Source: Cohnella hashimotonis (GTDB taxonomy: Bacteria > Bacillota > Bacilli > Paenibacillales > Paenibacillaceae). Taken from it: a stretch of DNA of 64,000 bases. The stretch's first letter is position 1; each line of letters begins with the position of its first letter. A program made the position numbers and the translations under genes. Below, in pieces: positions 8,555-17,866 of this stretch. The stretch covers positions 434,001 to 498,000 of the forward strand of contig NZ_JAGRPV010000001.1 of the NCBI RefSeq assembly GCF_030014955.1, in the 5' to 3' direction. The notes below the pieces were generated by a model. It searched no databases. It was not told where the DNA came from and saw only the letters and a program-made list of their open reading frames with translations.

Positions 8555-9398
8555 AATAGCCTTCGGTAGATTTTCTCAACGTTCCGAATTGATCCGCATC
8601 GTGCCCGAACCACACTTGGGCGTTCGTGCGGGCAGCCAAAGCGCGAATTTTCTCTACTGTGTTTCGATAGCCGATCGTATCGTAAATAATGCCTGGCGGC
8701 TTGACCGGAGGCCCCAAACTTTCCGCGGTATAAATAGCATCGGAGGCCAGAATGATGCCGCCGCTTTCTGGCATTTCGATCTGAAGACCTAACATTCCCC
8801 ATGCATGACCGCTTCCGAAATTCAAGATTTTAATACCCTCCGCCAGCTCCAGGTTGTCTTCTCCCGGTTTGACCGTTTTCCATTGCAACCCGTTTTTGAT
8901 CCAAGCGTCTATATCGGCCCACGCATAGGCACCCTCTTTTTCATGGCGGGCGTAAGTCTGCAGCGCGCCGTTAAACTCATCCTCATGGACAATAATGGTC
9001 GCATTCGTGAACAATTCGAGGCATCCCGCATGGTCCAGGTGCAGGTGGGAGGCAACGACATACTTGATTTCCTCGGGTCTGACCTTAAGCTGCTCCAGCC
9101 GGTTATGCAGGTAACATTCCTCGCTTGCCACCCAGGGAGACGACTGTTGTGTCGACTGGGCCCAACGCCCTTCGGCGCCCATTGCATCTGGATTGCAGGC
9201 AGTATCGAACAAAATTTTCCCCTCGGGATGATCGATCAGCACCGTATAAATTGGAAATTCCACAAATTGTGTCCGGGCATTCGGATTGTTAATGGTTGCC
9301 GGATTGTGCATGGATATGATCCAATTTTTGTCCATGCTCATGCGTCCGTTATCCAATACGTATAGCTTGGGATGCGTCTTCACGATATTTGTCATCAT
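8547..9398 (-). CDS. MBL-fold N-acyl-homoserine-lactonase-like hydrolase
   Basis: A 283-residue metallo-beta-lactamase-fold hydrolase of the AiiA/AttM group. The dinuclear zinc set is complete: SHLHLDHAGC (HxHxDH, near residue 118), GSGHAWG, ILASDAIYT and WFGHDADQF. Known relatives open the lactone ring of acyl-homoserine lactone signals and so quench quorum sensing of Gram-negative neighbours; some act on other lactones. No signal peptide, so it acts in the cytoplasm on diffusible lactones. It is divergent from an HxlR regulator, which may control it. Start ATG 9398; the next codon is also ATG. Confidence 0.85.
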   Translation of the reverse strand: MMTNIVKTHPKLYVLDNGRMSMDKNWIISMHNPATINNPNARTQFVEFPIYTVLIDHPEGKILFDTACNPDAMGAEGRWAQSTQQSSPWVASEECYLHNRLEQLKVRPEEIKYVVASHLHLDHAGCLELFTNATIIVHEDEFNGALQTYARHEKEGAYAWADIDAWIKNGLQWKTVKPGEDNLELAEGIKILNFGSGHAWGMLGLQIEMPESGGIILASDAIYTAESLGPPVKPPGIIYDTIGYRNTVEKIRALAARTNAQVWFGHDADQFGTLRKSTEGYYE

Positions 9399-9541
9399 GA
9401 TTTACCTGCCTGTCGAAGGAATCCAGCTCGTGCGGCGCCGCTCAGGGCTGGTATAGACATACAGTAATGCAAAAAATAAAATGATAAAAGTAGGCACTTT
9501 AAGGTGTCCAGGGAGCTTCATTGTGCATAGGAGGGGACGGT

Positions 9542-9955
9542 TTGGCTCATTCAGCAACTAAGCGATCTGATATTACGTTATCCAATTGCGGCTATAGCAA
9601 AGTTCTGGACATTATCTCCAGCAAGTGGGCCGCCCTTGTTATATACGCCATGGAAAACGGCAAGATCAGATATGGGCAAATGCTGCGGAGGGTGGAGGGG
9701 ATATCTAAAAAAATGCTTACCCAGACGGTACGCAAGCTGGAGCGCGACGGATTGGTGCAGCGACACATTACGCCTACCGTGCCTGTAAGCGTCGAGTATT
9801 CACTAACCGCATTGGGGGAATCGCTGCTTCAGCCGATGAAGACGTTAAGGCAGTGGGGAAGAGACAATTACACGCAGGTCGTAGAGGCGCGGGTGAAGTA
9901 CGACTTTGTTGGTACGCCGGATTCAGTCCCTACATCCCCTATCACGTCGAGCTGA
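9542..9955 (+). CDS. HxlR-family transcriptional regulator
   Basis: A 137-residue winged-helix protein of the HxlR/YodB family (PF01638). The DNA-binding core spans about residues 15-100: VLDIISSKWAALVIYAM, RYGQMLRRVEGISKKMLTQ and VSVEYSLTALGESLL. It has one early Cys (SNCGYSKV), which in YodB/HypR relatives senses electrophiles or disulfide stress, so redox sensing is possible. TTG 9542 is chosen because AGGAGGGG lies about 6 nt upstream. It is divergent from the lactonase gene, which is the obvious candidate target, and is followed by a strong terminator. Confidence 0.88.
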   Translation: MAHSATKRSDITLSNCGYSKVLDIISSKWAALVIYAMENGKIRYGQMLRRVEGISKKMLTQTVRKLERDGLVQRHITPTVPVSVEYSLTALGESLLQPMKTLRQWGRDNYTQVVEARVKYDFVGTPDSVPTSPITSS

Positions 9956-9971
9956 TATCGACGGACGCAAC

Positions 9972-10004
9972 GGCAGCAGGTCATTTGATCTGCTGCCTTT
10001 TTTG
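9972..10004 (+). terminator. Rho-independent terminator after hxlR-like gene
   Basis: GGCAGCAG (9972-9979) pairs with CTGCTGCC (9990-9997) and is followed by a six-T run. Confidence 0.85.
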
Positions 10005-10083
10005 TTGAACGGAATGGCTTGGCCAGAAGGGAATCAAAAGATCTGAGTTGACGATATCGACCGGGAACGGTTAAACTACAAAT

Positions 10084-10107
10084 AAATTATAAATCATAAA
10101 TTTATCA
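10084..10107. promoter_or_regulatory. Candidate GntR operator
   Basis: An AT-rich inverted repeat, ATAAATT with AATTTAT about 10 nt apart, lies about 45-70 nt upstream of the GntR gene, followed by a related AATTTATC. It is a plausible autoregulatory site, but AT-rich repeats arise easily by chance. Confidence 0.35.
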
Positions 10108-10151
10108 GATAATTTATCGTCAAACGTTGGCGTATCGATTGGAGGATGTGC

Positions 10152-10826
10152 ATGAGTTCCGAATTGTTCGTAAAAATACGGTCCGAGGATTTATCCGAGA
10201 AGGTATACGAGCGGCTTAAAAAGGCGATTACGACGAATGTTATCAAGCCGGGCGAACGGATCGAAATGAATACGTTGTCCGATCAGTGGGGGGTTAGCCG
10301 AACGCCCGTGAAGGATGCGATCGCCAGACTCGCAAACGAAGGGCTTGTGGAGGTCCGAGCGAAAGTAGGAACCTACGCCACGCGGTTCACGACAAAGGAT
10401 ATGCTCGAGCTATTCGCGATTCGCCTGCTGCTTGAGGGCGGGAGCTGCGACGACATGATCCGGCATGTCACGGAAGAGCAGATCGTTCACCTGGAACAAA
10501 CGCAGTCGTTGCTCGAAGACGAGCTGCGAAAAGACAAAAATGAATTTGATTATTTCGCCTTTAACCAGCTGGACGCCGCCTTTCACGAGCAATTGATCGG
10601 AGCAACCGGCAACGATAGATTGTTCGAGGTTTATCGCTCGCTTAACTTCCATACGCAAGTCGCACGGTATTATTACGACCAGTACGAGACAAGAGCGGAA
10701 CAGACGATCGGGGAGCATCGGGAAATGATCGAGGCCATCCGTCTGCAGTCGGTTGAAAAACTGGCGAGCGTTGTTCGGCAGCACATTCTGGCCGGCCAAG
10801 AAAGGTTGCGGAACGACGGAGAATGA
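10152..10826 (+). CDS. GntR-family (FadR/FCD subfamily) regulator
   Basis: A 224-residue regulator with an N-terminal GntR winged helix (about 12-72; VYERLKKAITTNVIKPGERI, WGVSRTPVKDAIARLANEG) and a C-terminal all-helical FCD domain (about 80-215) with metal-ligand-type His residues (FHEQLIGATGN, GEHREMIEAI). FCD regulators usually bind sugar acids or other carboxylates. It heads a four-gene operon with SDR, glucarate-dehydratase-like and SMP30 genes, which points to a sugar-acid effector. ATG 10152 has GGAGG 6 nt upstream; ATG 10146 abuts the SD. Confidence 0.9.
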   Translation: MSSELFVKIRSEDLSEKVYERLKKAITTNVIKPGERIEMNTLSDQWGVSRTPVKDAIARLANEGLVEVRAKVGTYATRFTTKDMLELFAIRLLLEGGSCDDMIRHVTEEQIVHLEQTQSLLEDELRKDKNEFDYFAFNQLDAAFHEQLIGATGNDRLFEVYRSLNFHTQVARYYYDQYETRAEQTIGEHREMIEAIRLQSVEKLASVVRQHILAGQERLRNDGE

Positions 10827-10844
10827 ATGGGAGGGAAGAGAGAA

Positions 10845-11636
10845 ATGCGTTTTCATGCCAAGGCCGCTCTTGTTACCGGGGGAAGCAAAGGAATCGGACT
10901 CGCTGTCGCCCGGCTGTTCGTCCGTGAAGGCGCTTCCGTGGCCATCGTTTCTAACGAGGAAGCTGCGGACGCAGCGGAACAATTAGGCGAATTGGCGGGA
11001 AGCCGGCGGGCGATCGCCATTCGGGCGGACGTGTCCCGGCGCGAACAAGTGCAGGCGGCGGTCCGGCAGGCGTCCGATGCGTTCGGCGGAATCGACATTC
11101 TGGTGAATAGCGCTGGCGTACAGCGATACGGCGATGTCACCGAGACGGATGAATCCGTGTGGGACGAAGTGATCGGCGTAAACTTGAAAGGAATGTTTCT
11201 AACCTCCAAGTATTGTATCCCGGAAATGAGAAAACGGGGCGGAGGCGCGATCGTTCATGTGTCGTCCGTCCAAGCGTACGCTGCCCAGCAGAGGGTGGCG
11301 GCTTATTCGGCCTCCAAAGGCGGAATCAACGCCTTGACCCGCGCGATGGCGGTCGACCATGCGGCAGACCGTATTCGCGTAAACGCAGTCTGCCCGGCCT
11401 CCGTCGATACGCCGATGCTGCGCTGGGCCGCGGACCTGTTTAAAGGAGAATCGACGCAAACGGAAGTCCTGCGCTCCTGGAGCAATATGCATCCGATCGG
11501 CCGGGTGGGGACGGCGGAGGAAGTTGCGGAGCTGATCGCCTATCTGTGCAGCGACCAAGCTGGGTTTATTACCGGGGCCGATATCAAGATCGACGGCGGG
11601 TTGCTGGCGACGATAGGCGTGAAGCTGCCGGATTAG
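10845..11636 (+). CDS. Short-chain dehydrogenase/reductase
   Basis: A 263-residue classical SDR with a Rossmann fold: cofactor motif TGGSKGIG near residue 12, NSAG near 92, the catalytic Ser in VHVSSVQAY and YSASKGG, with the usual C-terminal IDGG. Position and partners suggest NAD(P)-dependent oxidation of a sugar to its lactone. ATG 10845 follows GGGAGGGA; an ATG at 10827 directly after the GntR stop lacks an SD. It is 18 nt downstream of the GntR gene and 24 nt upstream of the dehydratase gene, so cotranscription is very likely. Confidence 0.88.
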   Translation: MRFHAKAALVTGGSKGIGLAVARLFVREGASVAIVSNEEAADAAEQLGELAGSRRAIAIRADVSRREQVQAAVRQASDAFGGIDILVNSAGVQRYGDVTETDESVWDEVIGVNLKGMFLTSKYCIPEMRKRGGGAIVHVSSVQAYAAQQRVAAYSASKGGINALTRAMAVDHAADRIRVNAVCPASVDTPMLRWAADLFKGESTQTEVLRSWSNMHPIGRVGTAEEVAELIAYLCSDQAGFITGADIKIDGGLLATIGVKLPD

Positions 11637-11660
11637 CGGCACAAGGAAGGGGATACCGGG

Positions 11661-12884
11661 ATGAAAATCGTAGATTTGCGGGCTACCACCGTTGCTGTAC
11701 CGCTTGAAGCGACTTTGCGGCATGCCATGGGTGCGCATTGGGGACGGTTCGTACGGACGATTGTCGAGATCGAGACGGACGAGGGCATTATCGGTTACGG
11801 GGAAATGGGAGGAGGCGGCGAAAGCGCGGAAATGGCTTTTGCCGGACTGAAAAAGTACTTGATCGGCCACGATCCGTACTTATTGGAGGATCTGCGCTTT
11901 AAAATCTGCAATCCTACGGCGAGCTTGTACAACAATAGGACGCAGCTGCACGCGGCCATCGAGTTCGCCTGTCTGGATATTATAGGGCAGAAGCAGGGCG
12001 TTCCCGTTCATGCGCTTCTTGGGGGCAAAGTGCGGGATCGGGTTCCGTTCGCCAGCTATTTGTTTTTCCGTTCGCCGAACGAGCCGGGAGTTCCGGGCGA
12101 AGTCAGAACGGTAGAGCAATTGGTCAAGCATTGCGCCGATTTAAAGCGGGAGCACGGCTTTTCGGTGCATAAACTGAAGGGCGGCGTGTTCCACCCGGAT
12201 TATGAGCTGGAGTGCTATCAAGCGCTGGCTGCCGCATTCCCGAACGACAAACTGCGGTATGACCCTAATGCTGCGCTGAGCGTGGAGGAGGCTATCCGGT
12301 TCGGGCAGGCGATCGAATGTCTGAACAACGACTATTTCGAAGATCCCACATGGGGATTAAACGGGATGCGTCGCGTGCGGTCGATGGTGCGCATTCCCAC
12401 GGCAACGAATACGGTAGTCGTTAACTTCGAGCAGCTTGCCGCCAATATCCTCGATCTGGCTGTCGATGTCATATTGCTGGATACGACGTTCTGGGGCGGA
12501 ATCAGGCCTTGCATCAAGGCGGCCGGCGTATGCGAGACGTTCCAGCTCGGATTAGCGGTCCACTCGTCGGGAGAGCTTGGCATTCAATTGGCGACGATGC
12601 TTCACATGGGCGCGGTCATCCCGAATTTGTCCCATGCGGCAGATGCGCATTACCATCAGTTGCTTGACGATATTTTAGTCGGCGGCAAGATGAAATACAT
12701 AAACGGCGCCATCCAGGTGCCGGACGGTCCGGGACTCGGCATCAAGGTCGACCGGGACAAGGTGCGTCAATACGCGGAGTTGTATCGCGAGCTTGGCGGA
12801 TATGCGTATGATCAGGACCCGGTCAGACCGGGATGGTTCCCGCTTGTCCCGAATGAGCGATGGGCGGATCCCGTCGGAAGTTGA
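11661..12884 (+). CDS. Glucarate-dehydratase-like enolase-superfamily enzyme
   Basis: A 407-residue mandelate-racemase/muconate-lactonizing superfamily protein, closest in pattern to the glucarate dehydratase (GlucD) group. Visible active-site elements are the Lys pair in VHKLKGG, metal ligands Asp in LRYDPNA, Glu in YFEDPTWG and Asn in TATNTVVVN (GlucD uses Asn as third ligand), Asp in [10 protein letters not shown] and the general-base His in AVHSSGELG. It should dehydrate an acid sugar to a 2-keto-3-deoxy product. GlucD-related proteins sometimes lack glucarate activity, so the substrate is uncertain. The SD is AAGGAAGGGG. Confidence 0.88.
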   Translation: MKIVDLRATTVAVPLEATLRHAMGAHWGRFVRTIVEIETDEGIIGYGEMGGGGESAEMAFAGLKKYLIGHDPYLLEDLRFKICNPTASLYNNRTQLHAAIEFACLDIIGQKQGVPVHALLGGKVRDRVPFASYLFFRSPNEPGVPGEVRTVEQLVKHCADLKREHGFSVHKLKGGVFHPDYELECYQALAAAFPNDKLRYDPNAALSVEEAIRFGQAIECLNNDYFEDPTWGLNGMRRVRSMVRIPTATNTVVVNFEQLAANILDLAVDVILLDTTFWGGIRPCIKAAGVCETFQLGLAVHSSGELGIQLATMLHMGAVIPNLSHAADAHYHQLLDDILVGGKMKYINGAIQVPDGPGLGIKVDRDKVRQYAELYRELGGYAYDQDPVRPGWFPLVPNERWADPVGS

Positions 12885-12942
12885 CCGGACGCATTTGCCG
12901 AACATTTCTCATCCGACACCGCTATTCACAGGAGGTGGCACC

Positions 12943-13809
12943 GTGGATAAAACCCCGTTTTGGAACGGGATGCAGGCGAGCATGCCGATGGATCGGGCTT
13001 CCGTATTTTTCGACGGCGTCTTTACGGAACCGCAGTTGAATCATCCGGAAGGGATCGCCATCGACTCTCAAGGACACATATGGTGCGGAGGCGAAAAGGG
13101 AGAGATTTTCCGCATCGACCGGGAAGGCCGCACGATCGAGCAGCGGGCTTCGACAGGCGGATTTACGCTGGGACTGGCTTTTGACGGGCAAGGAAACTTA
13201 TATAGCTGCGATTTAAAGTTCGGAGCGGTATTCCGCTTGAACACCGCAACGGGAGCGCTGAGCCGGTTCGCCGATGGCGACGGGCGAGGCGGCCGCATGC
13301 GCATGCCCAACGTTCCGGTCGTGGACGAGAAAAACAGATGGCTCTATGTAAGCGACAGCTTCGATGCAGAGCAGCGCGGACCCGGGATCTGGCGGTTTGA
13401 CCTGGATACGGGCAAGGGCCGGCTTTGGTACGAGTTGCCCTTGCGTTTTGCCAACGGCCTTGCGTTGACCGCGAGCGGCGATGCGTTATACGTGGCGGAA
13501 ACCTTCGACAGACGGGTGAGCCAAATACCGATCCTTCCCAACGGCGAGCCGGGAGAAAAACAAACCGTCATTGAATTGGACGCACTGCCGGACGGATTGG
13601 CCCTGGATTCGCAAGGGCGGGTGTATATCAGTTGTTATGAGCCTTCGATGCTGTTCCGGTGGTCGGAGCCTGCCGGCTTGGAGCTGCTCTGCTACGATCG
13701 GGACGCGCACACGCTTTGCCATCCGACGAACTGTGCGTTTCGCGGCAATGATTTGTTTATTTCCAATTTGGGACGCTGGCATATTACCCGGATTTCGAAC
13801 GTTTTGTAG
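12943..13809 (+). CDS. SMP-30/gluconolactonase-type lactonase
   Basis: A 288-residue six-bladed beta-propeller of the SMP-30/gluconolactonase/LRE family. The metal-site segments are visible: HPEGIAIDSQGHIWCGG (Glu), an Asn in MPNVPVVDEKNR, FANGLALTASGDALYVAET and LPDGLALDSQGRVYISCY. It would open the sugar lactone produced by the upstream SDR to give the acid for the dehydratase. GTG 12943 is chosen because AGGAGGTGG precedes it; the frame is open further upstream, but that part overlaps the preceding gene. Last gene of the operon. Confidence 0.88.
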   Translation: MDKTPFWNGMQASMPMDRASVFFDGVFTEPQLNHPEGIAIDSQGHIWCGGEKGEIFRIDREGRTIEQRASTGGFTLGLAFDGQGNLYSCDLKFGAVFRLNTATGALSRFADGDGRGGRMRMPNVPVVDEKNRWLYVSDSFDAEQRGPGIWRFDLDTGKGRLWYELPLRFANGLALTASGDALYVAETFDRRVSQIPILPNGEPGEKQTVIELDALPDGLALDSQGRVYISCYEPSMLFRWSEPAGLELLCYDRDAHTLCHPTNCAFRGNDLFISNLGRWHITRISNVL

Positions 13810-13839
13810 CGGTGCAGCCACCGGCGCTCCCCGGCGGCA

Positions 13840-13868
13840 AAGGCTGCCGATATCGGGTCGGCAGCCTT
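13840..13868. terminator. Hairpin between convergent SMP30 and propeller-protein genes
   Basis: AAGGCTGCCGA (13840-13850) pairs perfectly with TCGGCAGCCTT (13858-13868) over a 7-nt loop. No long T run on either strand, but the position between convergent genes fits a bidirectional terminator. Confidence 0.6.
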
Positions 13869-13897
13869 GCCTCGAACGCGGATTATTCCGAATACGC

Positions 13898-16771
13898 TTA
13901 ACCGGGATCGCGGAATACCTGGAACTCGCCCAGACCGTTATTGTACCCGGTGCCGCTCGTCGCCTGGAATTTGACCCACGTGACCGACTTGTCGGCGAAC
14001 GTCAAGACCTTCTCGCTGCCGTCGTTCGGGATGTTCGTCACGGGAATCGTCGTACCGTCGCTGAAGCTAAGCGTTCCGCCGTTGATCGCATCCGTCAGGT
14101 TGAACCGGTCGCGCAGCACGATCTTGTTGATCTGCTTCGGAGTGGCCCAATCCAGTCTGATCCAGGGGTTCAGCTCGCCGTTCGACGCCCATTCCTTGCC
14201 CGGGGGACCGTCAACGGCATTGCGCTTCGTATACAGCCAATTGTCGTATTCACTGGACGAAGACACGACCGCTTGCGGCGCGACGTTGATTTGCTTGATG
14301 ACGAAATTGTCGAAATGCACGTGGCTTGCGCTCGTCACATTCGCGCCGACCATGCCGCGGTAATGCGCATCGTCCGTTACCGTCATAAGCAACGTGTCGT
14401 TCCGGAATACCTGGATCGAGCTGCCGACCGCTTCGATCCGATACTTGTACCACTGGCCGATCGCTACTGACGGATTGGCGGAGGCGAGCGACGTATAAGC
14501 GCCGTTGACGCACTTGTACAGCTCCAGACGATTGGCGGCGACGCCGTCGCCCCGGATTTGCAGCAAGTAAAAATCGCGGTTGCTCGTGGCCCGGAACACC
14601 AATCCCCCGATACCGGGATTGCTGACGATCTTTACTTTCGCTTCCAGCGAATAGTCCAGATAGCCGGTTGGCGATCCGGTCATCGCGAAGCTCTGATCGG
14701 CGGCCGGCGTTTGGCCGCTCAGCTCGCCCGATTCAACGGTCCAGTTCGCGGAGCTGCCCTTATTCAACGTCGTCACCCAACCGAGCAGGCCGTCGCTGGC
14801 GTCGTTAAACGATTTGCGGACGACATCCCCATCCGACGCGTTACGTCCAACGCCATAAACTTTGATGCTGTCGACCGCCATCGCCGCTTGTTTCTCCCAA
14901 TGCACGCGAAAATCGAGGCTGTTCGCAATCCCGTTGGCCGAGAAAGTGACGTAGAAGTCCTGATAGGCTGAAGGGGCGACAAATTCTTTGCGGAAGATCG
15001 GCCGTTGCGCGAGCAGCGTGCCGGTGTTGCGGTCGAACACCTCGAGATCGGCCACTTTCTCGTCGTTGAACGAATTATTGTCGATTTTCAGTTTGAACGC
15101 GGCGATATGGCCCGCTCCGGCCGGTATGTCGGCCGCTTGCTGCCCGCTTACGAGGAAGCCCGGACTGTCGTCCGTCGTATTCGCGGACCACGCCGTGCCT
15201 GCCTCGGATAACGCCCCGATCTCATGCGTATACGATCCTTCGGCTTCGAACGTCTTCAGCAGCGATACGGAACCTCCCTCGACCGGGTACCGATGCGCGT
15301 CTTCATCGTTGAACTTGACCATAACCCGGTCCATGACGATTGGCGCGGTTGCATACCAATAAGTTCTGAACTTCAACGAATGCCCCGGCATGCTCTGGTA
15401 CGGCAAGATGAAAAATTCGTCATGGTTCGCTTGCTTGAACTGCTTCCGCGTAATCTCTCGACCGACCAGCAAGGCGTTCGAGGTATTGTCATAGACCTCC
15501 AGCCGCAGCACCTTGCTGTCGTCCACCGTGTTGTCGTCGATTCGGGCTTTGAATATCGCCAGGTTCTCGCCCCCGGGCATATTCGCTTGCGGCGGACCGG
15601 AGACCAGATAACCCGCTGCATCGCTTGCCGGGTCCGCGCGCCATCCGTCCGGGACGGGCTGCCCGATATCGTGCTGCATCGCCTCTGCCTCGAACGAGAG
15701 GTCGAAGCCGCCGCCGGACGTATCGTTGGCCAGTCGGTAACGTTTGGCCCATACGACGCCGGCGTCGTTGTAATCCCGCACGTACAGGTACGGGGTATTG
15801 CCGATCATGACCAGCGCCGTGCCGTCGTTGCCCCAGGCCGGTGTCCGCCAAGGGATGACCGAGCTCTGCGCATATTTCTCCCAATGGATCAGATCGCTGG
15901 ACCGGGCCAGCGTCGACGACCAATTCGACCGGCCATAATCGCCCCAGCCGTTCACCGGTACGGGCGCGGAGCTTACTTCATAGCCCATGTAATAGTACCC
16001 GTCATAATATTCGATGCTTCTGCGTCCTACGGTACCGCTGTCGATCTCCGATTTGGACAGACTCGTGCGGATGATCGGATTCAGGGGAGAACGCGTCAGA
16101 TTGTTGAGGGACGTGCCGGTCGCGACGTTGATATAGACGGCATTCCCATCGTAGGAATGGTAGAACAGGTACCAGGTGCCGTCGACTTTGTACAGGTCGG
16201 GCGTACCGATGCCTTGCGTTTCATACCAGTAGCTGTGATCCTCGGTCAAGATATCGCCCAACTTTGTAAACGTGTGTCCGCCGTCCGTCGATGTGGCGTA
16301 GGCGATATTGAAATTTTGCCCGTAATTATTGCGCTCGTGTACCAAATGAATCGTGCCGTTCTCGTACCATGCTCCGGGGAAAGCGGTATACATGTCGCCG
16401 GGACCGGGCGCAATCACTTCGCCGTAGTCGGTGAAATGGATGCCGTCCGTGGTCTTGGCCATGTTGATGCCGTGGCTGTCGGTATGGTCGTAGCCTTCGG
16501 GACTGTTATTGTTGTAGAAGGCCAAATACTCGTTTCCCACTTTGACGAAGTCCGGAAAGAAGAGGCCGTTGGAGCCGAGATTGACGCCGATTTTATCGGT
16601 CGTGTCCTGTACCCAATAAGATTCGTTGTTCCAAAAGCCGGTCAGATCGGCGCTGTAGCCGCTGTTGCCCGCATACGCTCGATTGCGTTCCCCGGACCAT
16701 ACGGCTATACATAGCAGCAGGCTGACGATCGCCGCGACTGCCAGTCCTCGTGAAGCTCCTTGCGTGTTCAT
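13898..16771 (-). CDS. Secreted multidomain glycan-active beta-propeller protein
   Basis: A 957-residue exported protein with signal peptide (about 1-34, ending AYA). Domains in order: a five-bladed propeller resembling GH43/GH32-type clan folds (about 40-350; FFPDFVKVGNEYLAFYNN, GIGTPDLYKVDGTWYLFYH), two copies of a beta-sandwich module (about 359-490 and 507-642; both start with FEAE and share GYLVSG/GFLVSG), a laminin-G/concanavalin-like domain (about 655-828; YLDYSLEAKVKI, QWYKYRIEA), and a C-terminal F5/8C-like discoidin domain (about 830-957; EWASNGELNPWIRLDW). It probably binds and cleaves an extracellular polysaccharide. The sugar is not predictable and catalytic acids were not mapped. 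ATG 16771 has AAGGGTGGT upstream. No cell-wall anchor. Confidence 0.75.
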   Translation of the reverse strand: MNTQGASRGLAVAAIVSLLLCIAVWSGERNRAYAGNSGYSADLTGFWNNESYWVQDTTDKIGVNLGSNGLFFPDFVKVGNEYLAFYNNNSPEGYDHTDSHGINMAKTTDGIHFTDYGEVIAPGPGDMYTAFPGAWYENGTIHLVHERNNYGQNFNIAYATSTDGGHTFTKLGDILTEDHSYWYETQGIGTPDLYKVDGTWYLFYHSYDGNAVYINVATGTSLNNLTRSPLNPIIRTSLSKSEIDSGTVGRRSIEYYDGYYYMGYEVSSAPVPVNGWGDYGRSNWSSTLARSSDLIHWEKYAQSSVIPWRTPAWGNDGTALVMIGNTPYLYVRDYNDAGVVWAKRYRLANDTSGGGFDLSFEAEAMQHDIGQPVPDGWRADPASDAAGYLVSGPPQANMPGGENLAIFKARIDDNTVDDSKVLRLEVYDNTSNALLVGREITRKQFKQANHDEFFILPYQSMPGHSLKFRTYWYATAPIVMDRVMVKFNDEDAHRYPVEGGSVSLLKTFEAEGSYTHEIGALSEAGTAWSANTTDDSPGFLVSGQQAADIPAGAGHIAAFKLKIDNNSFNDEKVADLEVFDRNTGTLLAQRPIFRKEFVAPSAYQDFYVTFSANGIANSLDFRVHWEKQAAMAVDSIKVYGVGRNASDGDVVRKSFNDASDGLLGWVTTLNKGSSANWTVESGELSGQTPAADQSFAMTGSPTGYLDYSLEAKVKIVSNPGIGGLVFRATSNRDFYLLQIRGDGVAANRLELYKCVNGAYTSLASANPSVAIGQWYKYRIEAVGSSIQVFRNDTLLMTVTDDAHYRGMVGANVTSASHVHFDNFVIKQINVAPQAVVSSSSEYDNWLYTKRNAVDGPPGKEWASNGELNPWIRLDWATPKQINKIVLRDRFNLTDAINGGTLSFSDGTTIPVTNIPNDGSEKVLTFADKSVTWVKFQATSGTGYNNGLGEFQVFRDPG

Positions 16772-16869
16772 GATATTACCACCCTTCTTATCGATTATTG
16801 GACGAACTCGTGATCCGCCTAAGTCGCGGTTCCGCATGGCCGGAATTCAACATGATTTTAGCCGGTCTT

Positions 16870-16898
16870 TTGGTCAAGGGTTCGCTTGGCTATATAAT
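16870..16898 (+). promoter_or_regulatory. SigA-type promoter of the AraC regulator gene
   Basis: TTGGTC (16870-16875), a 17-nt spacer and TATAAT (16893-16898), reading towards the AraC gene. Confidence 0.6.
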
Positions 16899-16905
16899 AA
16901 AAGAG

Positions 16906-16919
16906 ATAAAGCGCTTACA
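16906..16919. promoter_or_regulatory. Candidate CcpA (cre) site 1
   Basis: On the minus strand this reads TGTAAGCGCTTTAT, close to the Bacillota cre consensus (TGnAAnCGnTTnCA). It lies just after the -10 box of the rightward promoter, a position where CcpA binding would repress transcription, and between the divergent propeller-protein and AraC genes. Confidence 0.5.
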
Positions 16920-16978
16920 CAATTTTCGAATATGAAGATCGGATATGCCGTTTTGAACATGATGAGGAGGGGATGGCA

Positions 16979-17806
16979 TTGCCGACGCGTTTTTTGGCTC
17001 ATCGCGAGCCGGAGATTCTTCCTTTTCGGCTGTACACGACCGGGTATCAGGAGCAGTCTCATCTGATGAGGCATGAAGGCTTCTCCGCCTCGCAAGTGCT
17101 GCTGACGAGAGCGGGACGGGGAGTTGTTCGGCAGCTCGGAGACGCCTTCCGCCCCGTCGATGCCGGTCAGGTTCTGTTCATCCGGTCCGGCGTGCCGCAC
17201 GAATATTACCCGGTGTCGGAGGAGCCTTGGGAAGTGCGGTTCGTGTCGTTCGCCGGCACGATGGCGGATCAGCTGCTGGATGTCATCGGATTCGGAGAGA
17301 TGGCGCTGATGCGGGCGGAAACGGGACCGTTGTGGGCAATAATGGACTGCATTTGGGACGCGGCCGGAAACAAGGATGAATGGGCGGCTTCTCGCGCAAC
17401 GTACGAGCTGCTGCTGGAGCTGCTTCGGCAGACTTCCCACGACCGGGCAGAGAGCGAACAGGCCTGTGGGCCTAAGCAGGCGCAGGATGCCGTCGTCGAT
17501 TTGTCCGTCGCTTTCTTGAACGAGCATTATCCCGAGCCGATTCTGCTGTCGCAGATGGCGCAATCGCTCGGGTATTCGCAGCAGCACCTGAACCGCTTGT
17601 TCCGGAGCAGATACGGTATTACGCCGCAGCGGTATTTGAGGCAGCTCCGGATGCAGCGGGCGGTATTCCTGTTGGGCAAGCATCCCGGGATGACGATCAA
17701 GGAAGTCGCGAGACTGGTCGGGCTGGACGCGGGACATTTTATTCGGACGTTCCGGATGGAGTTCGGCTCGCCCCCGGGCAAGCTGCGAGCCGAGATGAAA
17801 GTGTAG
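16979..17806 (+). CDS. AraC-family transcriptional regulator
   Basis: A 275-residue regulator with an N-terminal cupin-like ligand-binding half (about 10-150; VDAGQVLFIRSGVPHEYYPV) and two C-terminal helix-turn-helix motifs (about 175-272; LSQMAQSLGYSQQHLNRLF and TIKEVARLVGLDAGHFIRTF). Such proteins usually activate sugar genes on binding a mono- or oligosaccharide. TTG 16979 is preferred because AGGAGGGG is spaced 6 nt before it; ATG 16973 lies almost on the SD. It is divergent from the secreted propeller protein and upstream of YesM/YesN. Confidence 0.88.
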   Translation: MPTRFLAHREPEILPFRLYTTGYQEQSHLMRHEGFSASQVLLTRAGRGVVRQLGDAFRPVDAGQVLFIRSGVPHEYYPVSEEPWEVRFVSFAGTMADQLLDVIGFGEMALMRAETGPLWAIMDCIWDAAGNKDEWAASRATYELLLELLRQTSHDRAESEQACGPKQAQDAVVDLSVAFLNEHYPEPILLSQMAQSLGYSQQHLNRLFRSRYGITPQRYLRQLRMQRAVFLLGKHPGMTIKEVARLVGLDAGHFIRTFRMEFGSPPGKLRAEMKV

Positions 17807-17866
17807 CTCACAGCGGATCCGGCTCAACGGGCAATGAAACAACCGACGGGAAGGGGCTCTAAGCAT

